A DNA stretch of 64,000 nucleotides from Catellatospora sp. IY07-71 (GCF_018326265.1 NZ_AP023360.1:6817001-6881000); one strand, 5' to 3'; shown: positions 1 through 8,757, counted from the first letter of the stretch. Numbers and translations: made by a program. Notes: generated from the letters alone by a model not told the origin.

Positions 1-426
1 CGGCGCCGCGACCGGCCGCAACCCACTGACAGACCCCGTCACCACCGGCCACCACACACCTGCACCGGCCCAGCCAGACGCCCGCCACCGGCCCGCACCC
101 GAGCGACACCGGCCCCGCCGACGCCGCAGTCGCGCGACAGCCACGTTCCCGTGCACGGGTCCATGCGCAGGCGGCGCACCTGCACCACCAGCCCAACATG
201 CTCCATACAGGACACGAGCCCGAGCCTAAGGACCCGGTACGACAATCCGAAGCGCCGATGCCACCAGAACCACCCAGTGAACCTACCGAGCCGACCCCCA
301 GGCGGAACCGTCCATTTCGCCCAACCCCCGACAGCGGCCGTGGTCAGCGCACACTGACGAACGCTCGCGCACACCAGGATCCACTCACCGTCGAACAGTT
401 GCGAACCCCGGCGTCCTCGACAGGAG
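1..426. other. Left-edge region without a convincing gene
   Basis: This stretch is C- and A-rich with weak coding signal. One plus-strand frame, open from the window edge (base 2) to a TAA at 227-229, has mostly G/C third positions in its first hundred bases and could be the disordered Pro/Ala/His/Arg-rich tail of a gene that starts outside the window. Several other frames are open as well, so this is weak. From about 230 to 426 I see only low-complexity sequence upstream of the promoter at 427. Confidence 0.25.
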
Positions 427-480
427 TTGACAAGGGTCACTAACTTATCGATTATCGAGATATCGATTATCGATAAGGAG
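427..480 (+). promoter_or_regulatory. Promoter, palindromic operator and RBS of the DUF2975/XRE operon
   Basis: A consensus -35 box TTGACA (427-432) is followed after exactly 17 bp by GATTAT (450-455) as -10. From 445 to 474 the otherwise GC-rich sequence is made of repeats of TATCGAT: the 13-mer TATCGATTATCGA occurs at 446-458 and again at 461-473. ATCGAT centres make the block locally palindromic. It covers the -10 and start region, as expected for an operator. The Shine-Dalgarno AAGGAG (475-480) lies 8 bp before the GTG at 489. The likely ligand is the XRE protein encoded second in the operon (inference). Confidence 0.75.
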
Positions 481-488
481 ATGCCGCC

Positions 489-1082
489 GTGTCCCTGCGC
501 CGCCCCGACTGGCTCGCCGAGCTGCAGTCCGTGCTGCTCGCCGCGATGGTCCTGACCAGCGCCGTGATCGCCTTCGGCCTCATCGCGCCCGCCGTCGACG
601 ACACCGTCACGTTCACCGTGCCCGCCGTGTCCGTCGACGGCCTCACCGACGTGCACGGATCCCTGCGGCCGAACGCCGCCGTCGACCCCGACGGCGACGT
701 GGACGTGCTGGTCACCGGCCCGTCGGCATACCAGCGAGTGCTGCACGTGCTCACGGGGCTGCCGTCGTACGCGGTCGGGCTGGTCATGCTGGTGCTGCTC
801 TGGTCCACGGTGCGCCTGGCCCGGCGGACCGGGCCGTTCGAGCAGCCCGTCGTCCGGCGGCTGACCTGGCTCGGCTTCGTGGTGGTCGCCGGGGGGCTGC
901 TCGCCGACGCCGTCCAGCTCAGCGCCACGTTCCTGGCGTCGGAGACCCTGTTCGACGGATACCTGTCCGCGTCGTACGCCATGTCCTGGTGGTGGCTGCT
1001 GGCCGGCATCGGCTTCCTGGCCGTCGCCGAGCTGGTCAAGCGCGGTGCCGCGATGCGCGCCGAACTCGACGCGGTGGTGTGA
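489..1082 (+). CDS. DUF2975 family membrane protein
   Basis: A 197-residue integral membrane protein with four predicted helices at about residues 11-33, 88-110, 127-148 and 163-185. An extracytoplasmic loop with many Asp and Val residues lies between helices 1 and 2. The size, topology and immediate pairing with a small XRE regulator match the DUF2975 family, which in many Gram-positives is encoded together with a YozG-like HTH protein. Its biochemical role is unknown. The GTG start is supported by AAGGAG 8 bp upstream. Its TGA overlaps the GTG of the next gene (GTGA), so the two are translationally coupled. Confidence 0.8.
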   Translation: MSLRRPDWLAELQSVLLAAMVLTSAVIAFGLIAPAVDDTVTFTVPAVSVDGLTDVHGSLRPNAAVDPDGDVDVLVTGPSAYQRVLHVLTGLPSYAVGLVMLVLLWSTVRLARRTGPFEQPVVRRLTWLGFVVVAGGLLADAVQLSATFLASETLFDGYLSASYAMSWWWLLAGIGFLAVAELVKRGAAMRAELDAVV

Positions 1083-1312
1083 CGGTGCCACCCGAGGACG
1101 AGCACCGCGTCGAGGTGCACATCGACGCGCTGCTCGCGGCCCGCGGCATGACGCTCACCGAGCTGGCCGACCGGGTGGGCATCACCCTGGCCAACCTGTC
1201 GGTCCTCAAGAACGGCCGGGCCCGCGCGGTGCGCTTCAGCACCCTCACCGCCCTGTGCGAAGCCCTGGACTGCCAGCCCGGCGACCTGTTCACCGTCCGG
1301 AAAGAACAGTGA
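1079..1312 (+). CDS. Small XRE/Cro family transcriptional regulator (YozG-like)
   Basis: A 77-residue protein consisting almost entirely of one helix-turn-helix domain. The segment from MTLTELADRVGITLANLSVL through the Arg-rich recognition helix to FSTLTALCEALDCQPGDLF is the standard Cro/C1 five-helix fold, as in the regulator partner of DUF2975 proteins. The start is placed at GTG 1079, which forms a GTGA overlap with the stop of the upstream gene; GTG 1085 in the same frame is an alternative. It probably represses its own operon by binding the TATCGAT repeats at 445-474. The partner membrane protein may modulate this (inference). Confidence 0.85.
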   Translation: MTVPPEDEHRVEVHIDALLAARGMTLTELADRVGITLANLSVLKNGRARAVRFSTLTALCEALDCQPGDLFTVRKEQ

Positions 1313-1350
1313 GCACGGCCCGTGTCGGCGGCCGGTAGTAGGTTGCCGGG

Positions 1351-1794
1351 GTGACCAGCATCGACGCCAGCCGGTTCGCCGGGCTGCTGCACGCCTACGG
1401 CTGGGCCGTCGACACCTCGGGCCACCTGGCCGCGCTCGCGGAACGCGACCCGGCCGCCCGCGACGCGGCGCTGGACCACCTCTGGTCGGCTGTGCTCCAC
1501 CAGGGCACACCGTGGACGGCGACCCCACCGGCCGCCGTCGCGGTCGCCGGGCTGGTCGGCGACCCGCGACTGGCCGCTGCCGAGGACGCCGAGCTACGCG
1601 CGCGGCTGCACGCCCTCTTCGCCGACTGCTCCACCGGCGGACTGCCCCCGGTGCAACGTCGCTGCTTAAGCGCGCTTGTCGACAACGCCGACCTGTGGGG
1701 CTCAGGCAACGGCACCGTCGCCCTGGTTCTGCGCGACGCCGGACTGCCCTACGACCGGGATGCCTGCCGTCTGCTGGCGGACGGCCGGCCGTAG
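1351..1794 (+). CDS. Hypothetical alpha-helical protein
   Basis: A 147-residue protein starting with GTG at 1351. It is Ala/Leu/Asp-rich, with short helices separated by loops (for example near residues 35-55 and 60-85), suggesting a small HEAT-like alpha-helical solenoid. There is no signal peptide, membrane segment or recognisable catalytic motif. G/C third-position bias is strong throughout, supporting real coding. It lies 38 bp after the XRE gene and could be cotranscribed. I do not recognise the family beyond the general impression of a helical repeat protein. Confidence 0.6.
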   Translation: MTSIDASRFAGLLHAYGWAVDTSGHLAALAERDPAARDAALDHLWSAVLHQGTPWTATPPAAVAVAGLVGDPRLAAAEDAELRARLHALFADCSTGGLPPVQRRCLSALVDNADLWGSGNGTVALVLRDAGLPYDRDACRLLADGRP

Positions 1795-1837
1795 CCCCGC
1801 GCCCGTCAGCCGGAAGGCAGCCTGCAATGATCATCAT

Positions 1838-2527
1838 GTGGCACCGGCCGACATCGCGTACATCGTCGTCTCCGGGCTGCCCGGCAGCGGGAAGACCACG
1901 CTCGGGCGGCAGCTGGCCGAGCGGCTGGAGCTGCCGTTCGCCGACAAGGACGAGATCCTGGAAGCGCTGTTCGACTCCCTCGGCGTCGGCGACCAGGCAT
2001 GGCGCACCCGGCTCAGCCGTGCCGCCGACGAGGTGCTGCTCACGACGGCGCGGGGGATGCCCGGCGCGGTGCTGGTCAACTGGTGGCACCACGAATGGGC
2101 GGCGCGGCACCTGCCAGGCCTGGGCGGCCGCCTGATCGAGGTCCACTGCGCGTGCCCGGTGGAGACGGCCGCCGAACGCTTCCGGCGCAGACGCCGCCAT
2201 CCCGGTCACCTCGACGAGGAACTGACCGACGAGCAGGTCGCCGCACGGGTCGCCGCGATCCGTGCCACATACCGCGGCCCTCTGAAGCTCGGCGGTGCCG
2301 TGCTGAAGGTGGACACCACGCGGGCGGTCGACGTCGATGCCCTGCTGGCCGACCTGTCAGAGCTTGCTCCGCTCGCCGCCCGGTCAGGTCCTCAGTCGCC
2401 GGTGCCCGAGCTGTCGAAACGCACCTCGGAGGTCACCCACGCCGCCGGAAACAGCGACTGCCAGTGCGCCTTGGTGCCCTCGGCGCGGGTCCCGGTGGCG
2501 AAATCCCTTATGCGCCGACACCGGTAG
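1838..2527 (+). CDS. P-loop AAA-type kinase-like protein
   Basis: An approximately 229-residue protein with an early Walker A motif GLPGSGKTTLG (about residues 13-23), followed by a segment resembling small-molecule kinases of the AAA_33 / zeta-toxin-like group (PFADKDEILEALFDS). An Arg-rich lid follows at about residues 115-125 (ERFRRRRRHPGH). It probably phosphorylates a small metabolite or nucleotide; the substrate is unknown. GTG 1838 is chosen because the conserved beta strand before the P-loop (IAYIVVSGLPG) begins shortly after it. The last ~45 residues lack domain character and run 136 bp into a convergent gene, so the functional protein may end near residue 180. Confidence 0.7.
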   Translation: MAPADIAYIVVSGLPGSGKTTLGRQLAERLELPFADKDEILEALFDSLGVGDQAWRTRLSRAADEVLLTTARGMPGAVLVNWWHHEWAARHLPGLGGRLIEVHCACPVETAAERFRRRRRHPGHLDEELTDEQVAARVAAIRATYRGPLKLGGAVLKVDTTRAVDVDALLADLSELAPLAARSGPQSPVPELSKRTSEVTHAAGNSDCQCALVPSARVPVAKSLMRRHR

Positions 2528-2937
2528 GACCGCCCGCCCCCGCGCAGTTCGAGAGTGAGGGTCGTCCGGTAGGACCGGTATGGAATGTCCGGATCGTAAG
2601 GTGAGACCTTGGTGAGCAGACGGATGCTCCCGATGTCGGCCACGGCGACCTGGTCCACGCGACCGGTGACGGTGCGCAGGTGAAGCTCCGGCGCGTCGCC
2701 GCCGACCGACCGGATCTCGACGACCCTCGCCCGATCCCGGGCCCAGTATCCGAGCCCGAGCAGCGCGACGAGCGCGGCGCCGCCCGCCACCACCGAGCCG
2801 TGGACCGGCCAGCCGGCCACGGCCGCCAGCACGCCGCCCACGGCGACGAGCGCGGTCACGGCGGCGCGCAGGATCCAGCGCCGCCAGTTCCGGCCCTGGT
2901 CTTCGGCCTGCCACAGCAGCCCGTCGGTCAGCGTCAT
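2392..2937 (-). CDS. Hypothetical membrane protein with two TM helices
   Basis: A 181-residue protein from ATG at 2937. After about 22 mostly polar residues it has two closely spaced hydrophobic helices (about residues 25-45 and 48-66). A soluble beta-rich C-terminal region (RVVEIRSVGGDAPELHL onward) follows, resembling the PH-like domains of small actinobacterial membrane proteins. No catalytic motif is visible. Its 3' end overlaps the convergent kinase-like gene by 136 bp. Function unknown. Confidence 0.65.
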   Translation of the reverse strand: MTLTDGLLWQAEDQGRNWRRWILRAAVTALVAVGGVLAAVAGWPVHGSVVAGGAALVALLGLGYWARDRARVVEIRSVGGDAPELHLRTVTGRVDQVAVADIGSIRLLTKVSPYDPDIPYRSYRTTLTLELRGGGRSYRCRRIRDFATGTRAEGTKAHWQSLFPAAWVTSEVRFDSSGTGD

Positions 2938-3008
2938 GCGCCCATCGTCGCGAATGGAGTCAATCTAACGCCGCTGTCATGCGCAATGGTGGGACAGGAC
3001 ACGGGTGA

Positions 3009-4454
3009 TCACCCGGGACGGTGCCGCCGCCGTTCGGCGGGCACGTGTTCCAGCGCGACGGGCGGGACGAACTCGTCGACGAGGGTGCGGTGCCAGCGGT
3101 CGCCGGTGGCCCGTCGCTCGGCCCGGCTGGTGAAGCGGTAGCGGTACAGCAGCGCACGGACGTAGGTCGGCGGCGCGTCGGGGAACGGGTTGTGGCGCAG
3201 CAGGCGCAGCACCGGCCGGTCGTCGGCGAGCAGCCGCCCGAGCAGGGTGAGCAGCCACGGGTGGGCGTACAGCGGCGACATCGCGGCGAACCACATCAGC
3301 CAGTCCAGGCGCAGGTGGTACGGCGCGACCTGGGGTGGCAGCCGGCGCGGGTCGCCGGGTTTGCCCTTGAAGCCGTACTCCTGCCAGACGGTGTCGGGGC
3401 CGGGGAGGCGGTCGCGGGTGCCCTCGATGACGATCTCGTGCCGGACCTTGGTCACGCTGCCGAACGCGCCGTACGTGTTGACCAGGCGCAGCGAGTCGAA
3501 GCTGGTGTTCATCAGCTGGTGCCGCGAGAACAGGTTGCGGGCCGGACGGTAGCTGAGCACCAGCACCAGCACCACGGCGGCAGCGACGAGGGCCACGAAC
3601 CAGATCGGTCCGGGTCCGGCCGCCGGGGCCGCGCCCAGCAGCGGCGAGTAGTCGATCACCGAGGCGGCCAGGATGATCGCCATCCAGTTGAGCCAGGAGA
3701 AGTTGCCCGAGGCGACCAGCCAGAGCTGGGTGACCAGGATGATCCCGGCGGCCACGCTCGCCACGGGCTGCGGCAGGAACAGCCCGAACGGCACCACCAG
3801 CTGCGTGACATGGTTGGCCAGCACCTCGGCCCGGTGCAGCGGGCGGGGCAGCAGGTGGAACAGGCGGCTGAGCGGGCCGGGCATCGGCTGGGTCTGGTGG
3901 TGGTAGTAGAGGCAGGTCAGGTCGCGCCAGCACCGGTCGCCGCGCATCTTGATCAGCCCGGCGCCGAACTCCAGCCGGAACAGCAGCCACCGCAGCAGCC
4001 ACATCACCGCCACCGGCGCCCCGACCGAGGCGTTGCCGAGGAACACGGCGAGGAACCCGGCCTCGACCAGCAGGCTCTCCCAGCCGAAGGCGTACCAGAG
4101 CTGGCCGACGTTGACGATCGACAGGTACAGCGCCCAGAGCAGCAGCCAGAGCGCCATCGCGAGCCACAGCGGAACGTGGTCGCCCACCCCGGCCAGCAAC
4201 CCCGCGGACACGGCGGCCCCGGTCCAGGCCACCACGGACAGGAAACGGTCGGAGTAGTGCAGGTAGAAGATGCTCGGCGACTGCCGCCATGGGATGCGGG
4301 CCAGGAAGCGCGGCACCGGCGTGAGGCCGTGCTCGCCCAGCAGCGCCCGGAACTGGTTGACCGCCACCAGGAACGCGACCAGGTAGATCGCGGCCAGGCC
4401 GCGCTGGAACACCATCCGGCCCCACCACTGGTCCTGCGCGGTGAACCAGTCCAT
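3009..4454 (-). CDS. Lipase maturation factor family membrane protein
   Basis: A 481-residue polytopic protein. Multiple hydrophobic segments in the N-terminal ~330 residues surround the family-typical block FGAGLIKMRGDRCWRDL (about residue 175), followed by the aromatic stretch LTCLYYHHQTQPMP. A soluble C-terminal domain contains FGSVTKVRHEI and PWLLTLLGRLL. This matches the lipase maturation factor (LMF1) family; animal LMF1 helps fold secreted lipases in the ER, whereas the bacterial role is not established. The ATG lies 3 bp after the stop of the upstream FAD oxidoreductase gene, so the two form an operon. Confidence 0.85.
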   Translation of the reverse strand: MDWFTAQDQWWGRMVFQRGLAAIYLVAFLVAVNQFRALLGEHGLTPVPRFLARIPWRQSPSIFYLHYSDRFLSVVAWTGAAVSAGLLAGVGDHVPLWLAMALWLLLWALYLSIVNVGQLWYAFGWESLLVEAGFLAVFLGNASVGAPVAVMWLLRWLLFRLEFGAGLIKMRGDRCWRDLTCLYYHHQTQPMPGPLSRLFHLLPRPLHRAEVLANHVTQLVVPFGLFLPQPVASVAAGIILVTQLWLVASGNFSWLNWMAIILAASVIDYSPLLGAAPAAGPGPIWFVALVAAAVVLVLVLSYRPARNLFSRHQLMNTSFDSLRLVNTYGAFGSVTKVRHEIVIEGTRDRLPGPDTVWQEYGFKGKPGDPRRLPPQVAPYHLRLDWLMWFAAMSPLYAHPWLLTLLGRLLADDRPVLRLLRHNPFPDAPPTYVRALLYRYRFTSRAERRATGDRWHRTLVDEFVPPVALEHVPAERRRHRPG

Positions 4455-4457
4455 CGC

Positions 4458-5924
4458 TCACCCGTCCGCCGCCGGGGCCCGGATGCCGAACACGCGCCGC
4501 AGCGCCACCCGGGCGGCGTGGTAGCCGCACATCCCGTGTACGCCCGGGCCGGGCGGGGTCGCCGACGAGCAGAGGAACACCGCCGGGTGCGCGGTGGTGT
4601 ACGGCACGGGCGCGAGCGTCGGCCGCAGCAGCAGGTGCAGGCCGTCGCACCGGCCGCCGGCGATGTCGCCGCCGACGTAGTTCGGGTTGCGCCGCTGCAC
4701 CTCGGCGGGCCCGGCGACCGCGCGGGCCAGCACCAGGTCCCGGAAGCCGGGCGCGAACCGTTCCAGCTGCGCCTCGATCGCGGCGGTGAGGTCGCCGTCC
4801 CAGCCGTTCGGCACGTGCGCGTACGCCCAGAACACGTGCTGCCCGGCGGGGGCGCGGCCGGGGTCCCACCGGCCGGGCTGCGCGGTGATCAGGAAGGGAC
4901 GGTCCGCGGTCCTGCCCGCCCGCACCGCGCGCAGCGAGGCGTCGATCTCGGCCATGCTCGGCCCGAGGTGCACGGTGCCCGCCTCGCGGCAGGCGGGCGA
5001 GGTCCACGGCACCGGGCCGGACAGCGCGTAGTCGAGCTTGAACACGGCCGGACCGGGTTTCAGGGCCCGCAGCCGCCGCCGGTAGCCGTCCGGCAGCATC
5101 CCGGCAGCCAGCGCGGCGAGGTGCCGCGGCACCACGTCCAGCAGATACGCCCTGGCCCGGGGAAGTTCGTCCAGGTGGCTCACCGGGCAGCCGGTCACCA
5201 CCTGCCCGCCGAGTTCACGCAGGTACGCCGCGAGCGCGTCGGACAGGCGCTGCGATCCGCCCCGCGCCATCGGCCAGCTCACGGCGTGCGCGGCCAGCGC
5301 GAACATGAGCGCCACCCCGCCGGTGCCGATCGTGCGCAGCGGCGTGGGCACATGCGCGGCCAGCCCGGAGAGCAGCGCCCGCGCGTGGCGGCCGCGGAAC
5401 CGGTGCGCCAGCAGCGCCGCGGGCAGCGCCCCGGGCAGCCCGAACCGGGCCAGCAGCAGCGGGTGGCGGGGCGGGACGGCCAGCGGCGGCCGCATCACGT
5501 CCACCGACAGCTCGTCCCAGCGGCCCAGGAACGGCCCGACCAGCCGCCGGTACGCGGGCCCGTCCACCCCGAGCGAGGCGGCCGTCGCCGCGACGGAGCG
5601 GGTCAGCGTCGCCGCCGTGCCGTCGGGGAACGGGTGTGCCAGCGCCACGTCGGGCTCAAGCCAGTGCAGCCCGTGGCGCTCCAGCGGCCAGGTCCGGAAC
5701 ACGGGCGAGCCGGCGCCCAGCGGATGCACCGCCGAGCACGGGTCGTGCCAGAAGCCGGGCAGGGTCAGCTCCTCGGTGCGGGCGCCGCCCCCGACGGTGT
5801 CCCCGGCCTCGTACGCGATCACCCGCAGGCCCGCCCGGGCGAGCGTCACCGCGGCGGCGAGCCCGTTCGGGCCGGTGCCCACCACCACCGCGTCGACGTC
5901 GAACCTTCCGGCAGCGACCACCAC
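4458..5924 (-). CDS. FAD-dependent oxidoreductase, phytoene desaturase/PYROXD2-like
   Basis: A 488-residue flavoprotein with an N-terminal dinucleotide-binding motif [19 protein letters not shown] (about residues 14-32) and the following acidic residue in [16 protein letters not shown], typical of the carotenoid-desaturase-like amine-oxidase superfamily. The C-terminal [15 protein letters not shown] segment closes the FAD site. The substrate cannot be read from sequence; the family includes phytoene desaturases and PYROXD2-type proteins. No carotenoid genes lie nearby. GTG start (several in-frame GTGs at the 5' end). It is first in an operon with the lipase-maturation-factor gene, whose start lies 3 bp downstream. 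Confidence 0.8.
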   Translation of the reverse strand: MVVAAGRFDVDAVVVGTGPNGLAAAVTLARAGLRVIAYEAGDTVGGGARTEELTLPGFWHDPCSAVHPLGAGSPVFRTWPLERHGLHWLEPDVALAHPFPDGTAATLTRSVAATAASLGVDGPAYRRLVGPFLGRWDELSVDVMRPPLAVPPRHPLLLARFGLPGALPAALLAHRFRGRHARALLSGLAAHVPTPLRTIGTGGVALMFALAAHAVSWPMARGGSQRLSDALAAYLRELGGQVVTGCPVSHLDELPRARAYLLDVVPRHLAALAAGMLPDGYRRRLRALKPGPAVFKLDYALSGPVPWTSPACREAGTVHLGPSMAEIDASLRAVRAGRTADRPFLITAQPGRWDPGRAPAGQHVFWAYAHVPNGWDGDLTAAIEAQLERFAPGFRDLVLARAVAGPAEVQRRNPNYVGGDIAGGRCDGLHLLLRPTLAPVPYTTAHPAVFLCSSATPPGPGVHGMCGYHAARVALRRVFGIRAPAADG

Positions 5925-5991
5925 GCTCCGCCCCGATACAAGTGCCCTCGGACGTGCCTCTTACCCGCCGGGGCCTGCTTCGACACCTCGG

Positions 5992-7320
5992 CTAGGCCGC
6001 CGCCGGGGTGCAGACCCGGTTGCGCCCGGCGCGTTTGGCGTCGTAGAGGGCGCCGTCAGCCTGCTCGACCAGCTCCCCGGCGGTCCGCCCGTGCTCGGGA
6101 TAGGCGGCCACCCCGAAGCTCGCGGTGACCGACAGCGACCGCTCCTGGTACACGGTCACCATGCGCGCGATCGCCAGCCGCAGCCGCTCGGCGATGGCCA
6201 TCGCCGTGTCGTGTCCGGCGCCGGGCAGCAGCACGCCGAACTCCTCGCCGCCGAGCCGGGCGGCCACGTCGTCGGCCCGCAGCTCCCGCTGCAGCACCGC
6301 GCCCACGTGGCGTAGCACCGCGTCGCCGCCGAGGTGCCCGTACTCGTCGTTGATCGACTTGAAGTGGTCGAGGTCCATGATCAACAGAGCCAGCGGATCG
6401 CCGCCGCGTTCGGCGCGCGCCAGGTCGCTGGCCAGGCTGGTGCGGAACGCGCGCCGGTTGTGCAGGCCGGTCAGCGCGTCGGTGGTGGCCAGGTCGGTGA
6501 GCACCGCGCGGCGCTCGGCGATACGCTCCGCCATCGTGTTGAACGCGGCGGCCAGCTCGCGCATCTCACCCCGAGAGGACACCTCCGCCCGCACGTCGTA
6601 TTCGCCCTCGGCGTAGCGGTGCGCCACCGCGGTCAGCCGCCGCAGATCGTGCACCAGGCCGCGGGACAGCGCCCAGCCGAGCGCCAGGGCCACAGCCATG
6701 CCGCCCAGCGCGGCGATGATCGTGTTACGCCGGGCGGAGGCGCTCGAGTCGAGCAGGTCGTCGGTGATGCCGGTGTAGTCCAGCAGCACCGCGCCGACGA
6801 TGCCGCCGTCGGTCCGGATCGGCACGACCATCAGGCTGAGCATGTCCTCGCCGGCGTCGTGGCTGATGACGCGGGGCAGGCCGTCGCGGACGGTGGCCGC
6901 GATCTGGCCACCGGCGTCCGCGCCGAGCTGCCGCGCCTGCGCCTCGGGCATGGTCGCCGCCAGCACGTTGCGCCGCAGGTCGACGATCTCGATGTCCCCG
7001 CCCACCTGGGCGCTCAGCTCTGCGACATGCTGCCGCAGTCGGGCCCGGTCAGCCCCCTGCCGACCGTCCGCGTCCTCGCTGACGTCATGCGCGATCACCT
7101 CGGCCAACTGCTGCGCCTCGGCGCGCGCCCCGCGCACCCCGGCAGCGCGCTGCTCCCGCTCGGCCAGCAGCCCCAGCAGCGGCAGCAGCGCCGACAGCAC
7201 CACGATGAGCAGGGTGAGCCGCGGGCCGACGCGGGCGAACCGGTCCCGCACGCTCGACCGCCGCGATGTGCCCGGAGACCAGGGCAGCCGGGTGAAATAG
7301 CGCCTGATGTCCGTTCTCAT
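5992..7320 (-). CDS. Membrane diguanylate cyclase with HAMP and GGDEF domains
   Basis: Predicted to make cyclic di-GMP from two GTP at the membrane. In the 442-residue form, TM1 lies at about residues 31-53. An extracytoplasmic sensor region of ~130 residues (possibly Cache-like) leads to TM2 at about 186-208, then a HAMP linker and a C-terminal GGDEF domain. The active-site motif is GGEEF near residue 356. The inhibitory I-site RxxD is present as RADD five residues upstream, so product feedback is expected. ATG 7320 is preferred because GGGGA precedes it; a longer TTG start at 7368 is possible. Monocistronic. Confidence 0.9.
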   Translation of the reverse strand: MRTDIRRYFTRLPWSPGTSRRSSVRDRFARVGPRLTLLIVVLSALLPLLGLLAEREQRAAGVRGARAEAQQLAEVIAHDVSEDADGRQGADRARLRQHVAELSAQVGGDIEIVDLRRNVLAATMPEAQARQLGADAGGQIAATVRDGLPRVISHDAGEDMLSLMVVPIRTDGGIVGAVLLDYTGITDDLLDSSASARRNTIIAALGGMAVALALGWALSRGLVHDLRRLTAVAHRYAEGEYDVRAEVSSRGEMRELAAAFNTMAERIAERRAVLTDLATTDALTGLHNRRAFRTSLASDLARAERGGDPLALLIMDLDHFKSINDEYGHLGGDAVLRHVGAVLQRELRADDVAARLGGEEFGVLLPGAGHDTAMAIAERLRLAIARMVTVYQERSLSVTASFGVAAYPEHGRTAGELVEQADGALYDAKRAGRNRVCTPAAA

Positions 7321-7480
7321 CGCGGGGTCCCCACCGCCGGGCACCGCGCTGAACAGCGCATACGGCAACAGTAGCGACCCGGCCCGCCCTCGGTGCCGGG
7401 AGCGCCGGGCGGATGACGCGCGCCCCGCCGATGGTTACCCTTCGTGAGGGTCAAGCCGTTCCCGGTGGGAGGTGACGACC

Positions 7481-7738
7481 ATGCGAGCCGACCTCGCCGA
7501 CGGGGCCGTCGGCACCGTGCCCGCCGCGCCCATGCCGCCGGCCGAGCCAGGCGAACTGCCGGCGTCAGCGGGCTCGGGACGCGGACCGTCCGGCGGCGCC
7601 GCCGGTCCTGATAGAACACGCGCACGTCACGCCGCATCCGCCGGGTTGATCTACCGGTTAGGAGGTCGGAAGTCCCGGTCGCGGCGGGCACTTCGCTCCT
7701 GGCCGCAGGAGCCGCCGTCGCGTGCACTGGAGCCATAG
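7481..7738 (+). CDS. Possible small Pro/Ala/Gly-rich ORF upstream of the Acg-like gene
   Basis: An 85-codon frame with a very good Shine-Dalgarno (GGGAGG at 7467-7472, 8 bp before ATG). Codons 1-42 have G/C-rich third positions, as in real genes of this window. From about codon 43 the third-position bias disappears (GGT CCT GAT AGA ACA), and a DosR-like motif lies in this second half. It may therefore be a truncated or decayed gene whose 3' half has become the promoter of the next gene. No homology is recognisable. The 385-bp interval between 7369 and 7754 otherwise holds no gene I can support. Confidence 0.3.
   Translation: MRADLADGAVGTVPAAPMPPAEPGELPASAGSGRGPSGGAAGPDRTRARHAASAGLIYRLGGRKSRSRRALRSWPQEPPSRALEP
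7664..7676 (-). promoter_or_regulatory. Possible DosR/DevR-like binding site upstream of the Acg-like gene
   Basis: Read on the minus strand the site is GGGACTTCCGACC, close to the GGGACTTTCGGCCC-like pattern reported for DevR/DosR-type regulators in actinomycetes. It lies about 80 bp upstream of an Acg-family gene. In Mycobacterium tuberculosis acg (Rv2032) belongs to the DosR dormancy regulon, so the location is sensible. A single 13-bp match in GC-rich DNA is weak evidence. Confidence 0.35.
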
Positions 7739-7754
7739 ACGTACGGAGGGACCG

Positions 7755-8744
7755 ATGACCACATCGCACGGCGCACCGGGCGCCGCGTACGCGCAGGCCG
7801 CCGAGGCGGCCGGGCACGCACCGTCGATCCACAACACCCAGCCGTGGCACTGGTCGGTCCACCCCGACCGGCTCGAACTGCGCACCGATCCCGCGCGCGC
7901 CCTGCCCGGCACCGACCCGGACGGCCGGATGCTGACCGTCAGCTGCGGTGCCGCGCTGCACCACGCGGAAGTCGCGCTGCGCGCCGCGGGGCAGGCCGTG
8001 GACGTGCGTATGCTGCCCGACCCCGCCGATCCCGGCCTGCTGGCCGTGCTGACCTCGACGGGCGACGTACCGGTCACGCCCGAGTCGATGCGGCTGATGC
8101 AGGCGCTGCGGCTGCGGCACACCGACCGGCGGCCCACCGTCGACGTCGCGGTCACCGCCGAGCAGGTCGACGAGCTGCGCGAGATCGCCGGCCGGTACGG
8201 CGTGCACCTGCACCGGCTCAATCCCGACCAGGTCACCGACCTGGTGGTCGCGGTGTCGCGGGCCGAGGACGCGGCCGCCGCCGAACCCGCGTGGCAGGCC
8301 GAGACGGCGCGCTGGACCGGGCCGGACCGCCCCGCGGGGACCGGGCTGCCCCCCGAGGTCATCCCCGACCGGCGGCCCGAGACCGACGTCGGCGAGCGGG
8401 ACTTCGGCACCCGCGGCACGCTGGAGGTCGGCGGCGGGCACGACAAGGCCTCCACCTACGTGGTGCTGTTCGGCGACGACGACGACCGGGCCGCCTGGCT
8501 GCGCGCCGGGCAGGCCCTGTCGGCGGTATGGCTGCACGCCACCGCGCAGGGGCTCGCCGTGCTGCCGTTCAGCCAGGTCGTCGAGATCGACGGCACCCGG
8601 GCCATGATGCGCCGGATCCTGTCCCAGCTCGGGCACGCGTACATCGTGCTGCGGCTGGGGATGGCCGACCCGGAGCACGGGCTGCCCGGTCGCACCCCGC
8701 GGCTGCCGTTCGACCAGACCACCAGCGTGGACGCCGACGACTGA
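7755..8744 (+). CDS. Acg family FMN-binding nitroreductase-like protein
   Basis: A 329-residue protein of the Acg family, which are degenerate, internally duplicated nitroreductase-fold proteins that bind FMN tightly. Diagnostic segments are APSIHNTQPWHW near the N-terminus, the Arg-rich LRLRHTDRRPTVD near residue 118, and the C-terminal WLHATAQGLAVLPFSQVVEI. The second nitroreductase half resembles a lid that may keep FMN from solvent, so it may store flavin rather than reduce substrates (known of the family). ATG 7755 follows GGAGGG (7745-7750). A putative DosR-like site lies upstream, suggesting hypoxia or dormancy control (inference). Confidence 0.85.
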   Translation: MTTSHGAPGAAYAQAAEAAGHAPSIHNTQPWHWSVHPDRLELRTDPARALPGTDPDGRMLTVSCGAALHHAEVALRAAGQAVDVRMLPDPADPGLLAVLTSTGDVPVTPESMRLMQALRLRHTDRRPTVDVAVTAEQVDELREIAGRYGVHLHRLNPDQVTDLVVAVSRAEDAAAAEPAWQAETARWTGPDRPAGTGLPPEVIPDRRPETDVGERDFGTRGTLEVGGGHDKASTYVVLFGDDDDRAAWLRAGQALSAVWLHATAQGLAVLPFSQVVEIDGTRAMMRRILSQLGHAYIVLRLGMADPEHGLPGRTPRLPFDQTTSVDADD

Positions 8745-8757
8745 GCCGATGCCGGGG

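Noticed and set aside
3021-6128. A very long (1035-codon) plus-strand open frame
   Set aside because: It is antisense to the lipase-maturation-factor and FAD-oxidoreductase genes; its Arg/Gly/Pro/His composition is typical of antisense frames in GC-rich DNA, while the minus-strand frames carry clear domains.
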